Shown here: positions 1 through 4,283 of the stretch, one piece after another
Numbering within the stretch: the stretch's first letter is position 1
Layout of the letters: every line of letters starts with the position of its first letter
NCBI GenBank assembly: GCA_003224635.1
Contig: QHZK01000183.1
Coordinates: forward strand, 1-5,913
Length of the DNA: 5,913 nt
Reading direction: 5' to 3'
Source: Acidobacteriota bacterium
GTDB taxonomy: Bacteria > Acidobacteriota > Terriglobia > UBA7540
Notes under the pieces: generated by a model
What the model saw: only the letters and a program-made list of their open reading frames with translations
What the model was told of the DNA's origin: nothing
Databases searched by the model: none
Translations under genes and position numbers: made by a program

Positions 1-801
1 GACGCTGGCGCTCTCAGTGACGAGGTCGCGCGTGGTGCCCGGAGTGGCGGTGACGATGGCGCGATCTTCGTTGAGCAGCCGGTTAAACAGGCTCGATTTG
101 CCCACGTTGGGCCGCCCCACGATGGCGAGGCTCAGCCCCTCGCGCACGATGCGGCCGTACTCGTAACCCGCGACCAGGGTTTCGAGGTCGCGCCGGATGA
201 CATGCAGGCCCGAAAGAATTTCATCCCAGCCCGACACGGGCACATCATCCTCGGCAAAGTCGATGCCGGCCTCGAGCCGCGCCATCAAGTCGAGCAGAGC
301 TTTCTTATGCGGCTTCAGCCGCGCCGAGACCGCGCCTTCCATCTGCTGCGCCGCCACGCGAGCCTGATAAAGCGTGCGCGACTCGATGAGGTCGCGGACA
401 GCCTCCGCCTGGGTCAGGTCGATGCGGCCGTTCAGGAATGCCCGCAGGGTGAACTCGCCAGGCTCGGCGGCGCGCGCGCCGCGCTCGAGGCAGCACTCGA
501 CGAGGTATCGCAAGATGACGGGTGCGCCGTGGCAGGCAATCTCCACCACGTCTTCCGCCGTGTAGGAGTGCGGCTGGCGGAAATAAGTAACCAGCACCTG
601 GTCGAGCGCGCGGCCCGACCCAGGCTCACAAAACTCGCCGAGGGTCGCGCGCTGCGGTTCGAGGGCCTCGGCGGTCTCGAGACGAGGGAAACGAATCGAC
701 CCGGCGGCGATCTCGAGCGCGCGATCGCCCGAGAGACGAACGATCCCGATGCCGCCGCGTCCGGGCGGGGTGGCAATGGCGACGATGGTGTCTTCGGGCA
801 T
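1..801 (-). CDS. mnmE: tRNA modification GTPase MnmE (TrmE), 3'-truncated by window edge
   Basis: MnmE, together with MnmG, installs the (carboxymethyl)aminomethyl group on the wobble uridine (U34) of certain tRNAs. It uses a 5,10-methylene-THF one-carbon unit and GTP hydrolysis, in the cytoplasm. The 267 visible residues begin at ATG 801 with the family signature TIVAIATPPGRGGIGIVRLSG. The folate-binding N-terminal domain includes PGEFTLRAFLNGRIDLTQAE from residue 114. A helical domain follows, and then the start of the inserted G domain: the P-loop GRPNVGKSS is at 229-237 (nt 91-117) and GTTRD at 255-259. The frame is open to base 1, so the G3/G4 motifs and the C-terminal CxGK active-site motif lie outside the window. 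The family is usually about 450 residues. No Shine-Dalgarno sequence precedes the start; a large hairpin ends 6 nt upstream. It is the last visible gene of the rpmH cluster; mnmG often follows in other genomes. Identity is certain, and the start is well supported by alignment to the family N-terminus. Confidence 0.97.
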   Translation of the reverse strand, partial: MPEDTIVAIATPPGRGGIGIVRLSGDRALEIAAGSIRFPRLETAEALEPQRATLGEFCEPGSGRALDQVLVTYFRQPHSYTAEDVVEIACHGAPVILRYLVECCLERGARAAEPGEFTLRAFLNGRIDLTQAEAVRDLIESRTLYQARVAAQQMEGAVSARLKPHKKALLDLMARLEAGIDFAEDDVPVSGWDEILSGLHVIRRDLETLVAGYEYGRIVREGLSLAIVGRPNVGKSSLFNRLLNEDRAIVTATPGTTRDLVTESASV

Positions 802-804
802 GGG

Positions 805-888
805 AAAAAGTCGACAGTCGACAGTTGAAAAGTCGAAAGCGAAGGCTCGCTCTTGACTCTCGACTTTTCAACTCTTGACTGTCGACTT
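805..888 (-). terminator. Possible attenuator or leaky terminator between jag and mnmE
   Basis: In the transcribed direction the long stem (860-888 pairing with 808-836) is followed immediately by a run of five U residues at 809-805, two of them inside the stem. This is the arrangement of an intrinsic terminator. Against strong termination, the stem is moderate in GC, carries two adjacent-region mismatches, and the U run is short and ends only 3 nt before the mnmE start codon. Partial read-through from the upstream operon would be needed for mnmE expression unless a promoter inside jag serves it; I see no clear one. Confidence 0.35.
808..888 (-). repeat. 29-bp-stem palindrome built of AGTCGA-type heptamers, jag-mnmE gap
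   Basis: Positions 808-836 and 860-888 are inverted copies matching at 27 of 29 positions, around a 23-nt loop. The loop holds a further small stem (AGCGA/TCGCT, 838-842 and 847-851). Each arm is made of 7-nt units on an AAGTCGA / CAGTCRA / SAGTTGA pattern, and both arms carry the same one-base insertion (an extra A) before the last unit. The element starts 3 nt after the jag stop codon and ends 6 nt before the mnmE start, so it occupies nearly the whole 90-nt gap. In the minus-strand transcript the stem runs straight into TTTTT (805-809) and then CCC and ATG. It could therefore act as an intrinsic terminator or attenuator, or as an mRNA-processing or stabilising hairpin. The inverted repeat is seen directly; its function is not known. 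Confidence 0.9.
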
Positions 889-891
889 GTC

Positions 892-1437
892 TCACGGCCG
901 GCGCGGCGCGGCGGAGGCGGGGTAGATGACGACTTTGCGCTCGGGTCCGAAGCCTTCGCTTGCCGTGCGCACCGACGGCTGGTCCCGCAGAGCGAGGTGG
1001 ATAATGCGCCTCTCGCGCGGGCTCATGGGACCGAGCGGGTAGGGGTCCCGGGTCTCGGCCACGCGCTCGGCAGCGACCTGGGCCATGAGCTTGAGCTCCT
1101 CGACCCGCAAGCGTCGCCAGTCCTGGCAGTCGAAGGTAATCTTGCCGAAGAGCTCTTCCTCCAAACGAACGGCCCTGAACACAACGTACTCGAGGGCGTT
1201 CAGCAGCTCGGCGTTGGCTTGCAGCAACACGTCCGAGTCGGGCCCGGAAAAATCCACGATCACCTCCGGCGCCTCGAGATCGAATTCGTCTGCCGGCGAG
1301 CCGGACGGGGCGCGTCTGATCGTGAAGGCGAGCTCAAAACGCCCATGCCCGATAATCTGCTTGAGAAGGGATTCTATCGGAGCCAGGTAATTCTCAATCG
1401 GCCTGAAGGCCGGCTGCCGAGCAGGTTGCGTTTGCAT
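892..1437 (-). CDS. jag: Jag/KhpB-like KH-R3H RNA-binding protein
   Basis: This is a 181-residue cytoplasmic protein of the Jag (SpoIIIJ-associated, KhpB/EloR) group, which bind RNA and in some bacteria influence cell elongation and division. Residues about 33-105 have the layout of a KH domain, and residues about 112-173 form the R3H domain with R143-x3-H147 and a following basic segment (RKVVIYP). The N-terminal Jag_N domain of Firmicutes homologues is absent, which explains the short length. Where family members have the KH loop GKRG followed by xxLxxLEYL, this protein reads QANA (73-76) followed by ELLNALEYV, so the GXXG loop appears lost. The start at ATG 1437 is supported by AAGGG at 1445-1449 with a 7-nt spacer. 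It lies 18 nt after yidC, the usual neighbour of jag, so co-transcription is likely. Assignment to the family is firm; the specific role is inferred. Confidence 0.88.
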   Translation of the reverse strand: MQTQPARQPAFRPIENYLAPIESLLKQIIGHGRFELAFTIRRAPSGSPADEFDLEAPEVIVDFSGPDSDVLLQANAELLNALEYVVFRAVRLEEELFGKITFDCQDWRRLRVEELKLMAQVAAERVAETRDPYPLGPMSPRERRIIHLALRDQPSVRTASEGFGPERKVVIYPASAAPRRP

Positions 1438-1444
1438 AGGATAA

Positions 1445-1449
1445 CCCTT
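1445..1449 (-). promoter_or_regulatory. Ribosome binding site of jag
   Basis: The transcript reads AAGGG, then seven bases, then ATG at 1437. It lies in the 18-nt space between the yidC stop and the jag start and decides the jag start. By contrast, the yidC and mnmE starts have no comparable motif. Confidence 0.7.
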
Positions 1450-1455
1450 GCTGAT

Positions 1456-3195
1456 TTACAACACGCCGTTCCGAACCCCGCCCCCACCGCTTCCAGAGGG
1501 CTGAGGTTGTTTCTGTCGTCCGGCTGGCGCAAGCCCAGCGGACGGTCGGGGCGCTATCCGGTTGATGAGTATCTGCTGCCCGATTCCCACGATGTTCGCG
1601 GTCACATAATAGAGATTCAGGCCAGCCGCGAGCCTGAAAAAAAAGAAGCCGAAGGCGATCGGCATAATCATCATCATGCGCTGCTGTCCGGGATCGACCG
1701 TGGCCATCGGCGTCATCCTCTGAACGATAAACGTGGTGAGGATGAGTAAGATCGGCAACACGGGAAAATCATAGCCGAACAGATGGACCCTGTCCGGCGA
1801 GGAAAGGTCCCTGACCCACAGGGCCCACGGCGCGTGGCGAAGCTCGATCGCGAGATCCAGCAGCCGGTAGAATCCCCAGAGGATGGGAAGCTGCGGCACC
1901 ATCGGTAAGCAGCCCCCCAACGGGTTGATATTGTGCTCTTTGAAGAGCTTACTCATCTCCTCGTTCATGCGCTGTTTGCGCGGGTCGTTGAATTTGTATT
2001 GCTTGTACTTCTCCTGAATGCTCTTGATGAGCGGCTGCACTTTCTGCATCTCCTGCGCCGACCGGATGCTCTTGAGCCTGAGGGGGAACATGGCGAAGTT
2101 GATCAGCAGGGTGAGAATCACGATGGCCCAGCCCCAGTTGTGAATCCAATGGTCGTGGATGTAGCGCAAAGGCAGGAACAGCAGTTCGGCGAACCACTTG
2201 AACCATCCGAAATCCACCAGGCCGTCGAGCGGCGGCTTCTCGGCGCGGAGTACGTCCAGGTCTTTGGGCCCCACGAATAGCCTGAAGGCAAGCGGTTTCT
2301 GTTCCGGACTCGCCAGGATCGCTTCGAGCGGCTTGGCCGGCTCTTTTTCTTTCCATTCTGGGGGAGTCCAAGCCTGCACGTTGACACGGAATGCCGCATC
2401 CGGCGGCGAATCGGGAAGAAAAACACCGACGAAAAAGCGGTCCGCCGACCCTGCCAGTTCCAGCGGGCCGGGAATCAGGCGCTCTTCTTTGATCTTCGTC
2501 AGTGTCATCGTCCTCGGCTTTCCCTCTTCCGGCGCCTTGTAGACTGCCAGGCTCCTGGCTTCCGCATCTTTGATGGGCAGCGAGTGGTCTCCGAATCCTC
2601 CCGGCCAGGCGACCGCGAGGGGCCGGTAGCGCTCGCCATCGAAAATGCTTGCCTCAACATGGGCCTCGTATCCCTTCCCGAAGGCGAACTCCTTCTCCAC
2701 CCGGACCTTCCCGTCGCTGTAAGTGAAGCTCACCTTCACTGGCGCCTTTAGAGCGGTTCCCGGGGGATTCGCAACGTAAAACGCCGAGTTTAGCCTGGCA
2801 CTCAGCGCCTGGTCGTCCAGGTGGATGCTCATCGGAAAGCCCAGCGTTTCGCAGGCGGGGCCGTTGACAACGTCCAAGGGTTTCTCGTTTTCATCGAAAT
2901 ATTTCTTCAAGACCCAGCTCTTCACTTTCGCGCCTTGGGTAGACAAAGTGACCCGGTAAAGATCACCTTCCACAACAATCTCTTCGGTCTTGACGCCTTG
3001 CGCGACTGGCAAGGGAACAGGCTTCGGTGGAGGAGTGGGCATGGCCGTAGCGGCGGTCGGTTGAGCAGACGTCGCCTTCGCTGGAGCGGGCGCAGTGGCC
3101 TTGGGCGGCCGCGGCGGGGGGAAGAGCGCGCGCCACAACATCAACATGGCGATGGAGATTAGGAAAGCAAGCAGCACGCGCTTTTCTTGGTCCAT
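1456..3195 (-). CDS. yidC: Membrane protein insertase YidC (Oxa1 family, Gram-negative type)
   Basis: YidC inserts and folds inner-membrane proteins, alone or with SecYEG. The 579-residue product has an N-terminal membrane segment (about 6-24) and a Pro/Ala-rich linker (25-63). A periplasmic P1 beta domain follows (about 70-320), then the conserved Oxa1 core with TM2 (about 354-371), a basic cytoplasmic hairpin (about 373-420), TM3 (about 428-450, with NPLGGCLP), TM4 (about 476-494) and TM5 (about 510-543, with GLNLYY). Length and P1 domain match diderm YidC (E. coli 548 residues). Motifs such as ELRHAPWALWVRDLS align well with E. coli. The position of the conserved groove arginine (E. coli R366) is N366 here, followed by R373 near the membrane face. 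The C-terminal tail (about 547-579) is rich in Gly, Pro and Gln with scattered basic residues. The start at ATG 3195 is set by the lysine/arginine-flanked first membrane segment; no Shine-Dalgarno sequence is visible. Confidence 0.97.
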   Translation of the reverse strand: MDQEKRVLLAFLISIAMLMLWRALFPPPRPPKATAPAPAKATSAQPTAATAMPTPPPKPVPLPVAQGVKTEEIVVEGDLYRVTLSTQGAKVKSWVLKKYFDENEKPLDVVNGPACETLGFPMSIHLDDQALSARLNSAFYVANPPGTALKAPVKVSFTYSDGKVRVEKEFAFGKGYEAHVEASIFDGERYRPLAVAWPGGFGDHSLPIKDAEARSLAVYKAPEEGKPRTMTLTKIKEERLIPGPLELAGSADRFFVGVFLPDSPPDAAFRVNVQAWTPPEWKEKEPAKPLEAILASPEQKPLAFRLFVGPKDLDVLRAEKPPLDGLVDFGWFKWFAELLFLPLRYIHDHWIHNWGWAIVILTLLINFAMFPLRLKSIRSAQEMQKVQPLIKSIQEKYKQYKFNDPRKQRMNEEMSKLFKEHNINPLGGCLPMVPQLPILWGFYRLLDLAIELRHAPWALWVRDLSSPDRVHLFGYDFPVLPILLILTTFIVQRMTPMATVDPGQQRMMMIMPIAFGFFFFRLAAGLNLYYVTANIVGIGQQILINRIAPRPSAGLAPAGRQKQPQPSGSGGGGVRNGVL

Positions 3196-3207
3196 TCGAT
3201 TTACCGA

Positions 3208-3359
3208 AGGTTCCAGGTTTCAGGTGTCAGGTTCCAGGGCTGAGCCGACTGAACAGCAACTTGCTTTACTGTGCAGTCGCATGTATGAACAAGGTCGGCT
3301 GCCCGACCTAGCACCTAAAACCTGAAACCTGGAACCTGAAACCTAGCACCTGAAACCTG
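3208..3359. repeat. Inverted heptamer arrays (AGGTTYC / GAAACCT type) in yidD-yidC gap
   Basis: The left array, 3208-3242, has five 7-nt units: AGGTTCC, AGGTTTC, AGGTGTC, AGGTTCC and a degenerate AGGGCTG. The right array, 3304-3359, has eight units in inverse orientation: CGACCTA, GCACCTA, AAACCTG, AAACCTG, GAACCTG, AAACCTA, GCACCTG, AAACCTG. A perfect 17-bp inverted repeat joins 3208-3224 with 3321-3337. Another register pairs 3214-3234 with 3339-3359 at 18 of 21. Between the arrays, GGGC plus AGCCGAC (3237-3240, 3243-3249) pairs with GTCGGCT plus GCCC (3294-3304). The whole gap can thus fold as a large nested stem-loop in the transcript. It starts 3 nt after the yidD stop. It resembles in type the heptamer STRR repeats described in cyanobacteria; a relationship is not shown. 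Confidence 0.9.
3237..3304 (-). other. Inner stem-loop of the yidD-yidC intergenic region
   Basis: An 11-bp stem with a 2-nt bulge is formed by GGGC-TG-AGCCGAC (3237-3249) and GTCGGCT-GCCC (3294-3304). The intervening 44 nt can form smaller hairpins (ACAG/CTGT at 3253-3256 and 3269-3272). It is nested inside the heptamer arrays and has no following U run, so it is not a simple terminator. Function unknown; it may be only the core of the repeat element. Confidence 0.55.
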
Positions 3360-3362
3360 TCT

Positions 3363-3590
3363 TTAGGGGACCGGATCGTACCCGCGCCCTCCGAAGGGTC
3401 GGCAGCGGAGGAGTCGCTGTACCGCCAGTCGCATCCCTTGCCAGACGCCGCGCTTTTCGATGGCCTCGTAAACATAAGCCGAGCATGACGGATAATAGCG
3501 GCAAAAAGAGGGTACAAGCACGGGCGTGAGGCACGTCTGGTAGAAACGAATGAGCCCGAGCGCTGTGGCCCTTATCCCCTTCGAGCTCAC
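3363..3590 (-). CDS. yidD: Membrane protein insertion efficiency factor YidD
   Basis: YidD is a small inner-membrane-associated protein that assists YidC-dependent membrane insertion. The 75-residue product carries the family pattern: an amphipathic N-terminal helix (LGLIRFYQTCLTPVL), then CRYYPSCSAYVYEAI with Cys30 and Cys36, then RLLRCRPFGGRGYDPVP with Cys63. Length fits the family (about 70-90). I place the start at GTG 3590 because it gives family length and because GTGA overlaps the rnpA stop codon, the same style of junction as rpmH/rnpA. The reading frame stays open much further upstream (to 3869), but that stretch overlaps rnpA in another frame and has no YidD similarity. No good ribosome binding site is seen, so translational coupling to rnpA is likely. 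The next gene, yidC, encodes its partner. Confidence 0.93.
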   Translation of the reverse strand: MSSKGIRATALGLIRFYQTCLTPVLVPSFCRYYPSCSAYVYEAIEKRGVWQGMRLAVQRLLRCRPFGGRGYDPVP

Positions 3591-3976
3591 GGCCCGGAGT
3601 CCGTTCGCGCCTTCTGGGGCTCGGGGGGCTGCTTGGGAAAAATGCGCATGAGCTCTTTCGCCAGAGTCTCGAAAGGGGCTTCCGCCGTCGCGGGGCGAGG
3701 ATTCACCACGATGTCCCATCCACCCGGGAGGGCGAGGCGATGGCGGCGAAAAACCTCGCGCAGCCGACGCTTCATGCGATTGCGGAGCACCGCATTGCCC
3801 AGAGCCCGGGGTACGGTGATCCCCAGTCGCGTTTTGGGCAGGCCATTGGATCGGATAAAGATTGTGCATAGTGGCGTGCTCCGGCGCTGCCCTTCCTCGT
3901 AGACCCGGCGAAACTCCGCCCGGCGCAGCAGCCGGAAGATTTTAGGGAAAGCCCGCGGCGCGCATCCGCTCGTCAT
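3587..3976 (-). CDS. rnpA: Ribonuclease P protein component
   Basis: RnpA is the protein subunit of RNase P. It binds the catalytic RNA and the 5' leader of precursor tRNAs to help remove the leader. The 129-residue basic protein has the N-terminal FPKIFRLLRRAEFRRVYEEG region that contacts the leader, and the diagnostic RNR motif in LGITVPRALGNAVLRNRMKR (51-70; R65-N66-R67). It ends with a Pro/Lys-rich tail (about 114-129) beyond the usual family core; E. coli RnpA has 119 residues. The ATG at 3976 overlaps the rpmH stop as ATGA, so translation is probably coupled. The C-terminal stop codon overlaps the yidD start as GTGA. No independent ribosome binding site is evident. Confidence 0.97.
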   Translation of the reverse strand: MTSGCAPRAFPKIFRLLRRAEFRRVYEEGQRRSTPLCTIFIRSNGLPKTRLGITVPRALGNAVLRNRMKRRLREVFRRHRLALPGGWDIVVNPRPATAEAPFETLAKELMRIFPKQPPEPQKARTDSGP

Positions 3977-4107
3977 GGGGTCAGGTGATACCGGCCCTTT
4001 TGTCGTCGGCGCTTCAAGGTCCGACGGCCTCCGGGAGTTCGCATCCGCACGCGGAACCCGTGCGTCTTGGCCCGGCGCCGCCGGCTGGGCTGAAAGGTAC
4101 GCTTCAA
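3973..4107 (-). CDS. rpmH: 50S ribosomal protein L34
   Basis: L34 is a small, very basic protein of the large ribosomal subunit. The 44-residue translation begins MKRTFQPSRRRRAKTHGFRV and ends RRRQKGRYHLTP. It matches the family along its full length (usual length 44-47). The start is TTG at 4107, read as fMet: it is the only codon giving the invariant MKRTFQPS N-terminus, and a strong ribosome binding site (AGGGGAG, 4117-4123) lies 9 nt upstream. An ATG-only search would miss this gene. It is the first gene of the operon, preceded by its own promoter, and its TGA stop overlaps the ATG of rnpA. The rpmH-rnpA pairing is one of the most conserved in bacteria. Confidence 0.97.
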   Translation of the reverse strand: MKRTFQPSRRRRAKTHGFRVRMRTPGGRRTLKRRRQKGRYHLTP

Positions 4108-4116
4108 GAGTCGCTG

Positions 4117-4123
4117 CTCCCCT
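4117..4123 (-). promoter_or_regulatory. Ribosome binding site of rpmH
   Basis: AGGGGAG lies 9 nt before the TTG start codon of rpmH. It is the strongest Shine-Dalgarno match in the window, and it confirms the non-ATG start. Confidence 0.85.
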
Positions 4124-4154
4124 GTTAGGATTTACGTCCAGCGCCTAATCCACT

Positions 4155-4183
4155 AAAATAGCTGGCGTTCTCTGGTAAGTCAA
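4155..4183 (-). promoter_or_regulatory. Sigma70-type promoter of the rpmH operon
   Basis: On the minus strand, TTGACT (4183-4178, 5 of 6 to the -35 consensus) is followed after exactly 17 nt by TATTTT (4160-4155, 4 of 6 to the -10 consensus). Transcription would begin near 4148, leaving a leader of about 40 nt before the rpmH start. The leader has two mutually exclusive 5-bp pairings (TTAGG 4125-4129 with CCTAA 4144-4148, or GGATT 4128-4132 with AATCC 4147-4151), too weak to call a regulatory structure. No other credible promoter is seen further down the cluster. Confidence 0.7.
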
Positions 4184-4283
4184 GCTGCAGGAGCGCAAGG
4201 GGCGCAGGACTTGAAAGTGATTTGCGTGACAGGAGGTCGCGTTAAGGTGCTTGTTCCTGCGGCCATATATTAGGATACAGGCA
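4184..4283. other. Short spacer between glgB and the rpmH promoter
   Basis: The 100 nt between the glgB stop and the -35 element hold no gene. The only pairings I see are weak: CAGGA/TCCTG-type 5-bp arms separated by about 20 nt, and GCGC repeats around AAGGG at about 4193-4205. None is followed by a U run, so there is no convincing glgB terminator. No DnaA-box consensus (TTATNCACA) is present. Confidence 0.6.

Noticed and set aside
202..828. Plus-strand open frame of about 208 codons opposite mnmE
   Set aside because: It lies wholly antisense to a certain mnmE reading frame and runs into the hairpin. Long antisense frames are expected in high-GC genes, and the translation resembles no family I know.
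853..1749. Plus-strand open frame of about 298 codons opposite jag and the yidC 3' end
   Set aside because: It spans two well-supported minus-strand genes and their gap, starts in the repeat element, and has no recognisable domain. It is a shadow of high GC coding on the other strand.
3208..3359. CRISPR array
   Set aside because: The repeats are 7 nt with no unique spacers, the arrays face each other, and no cas gene is nearby.
3591..3869. Upstream extension of the yidD frame to an ATG at 3869
   Set aside because: It would make YidD 168 residues with a Pro/Ser/Arg-rich N-terminus fully overlapping rnpA in another frame. The family length and the GTGA junction favour GTG 3590.
4211..4240. 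Plus-strand promoter starting at TTGAAA 4211
   Set aside because: The hexamer 17 nt downstream is GC-rich (GGTCGC) and there is no plus-strand gene for it to serve.
4184..4283. Intrinsic terminator for glgB
   Set aside because: Only 4-5 bp arms with long loops can be drawn and none is followed by a U run.
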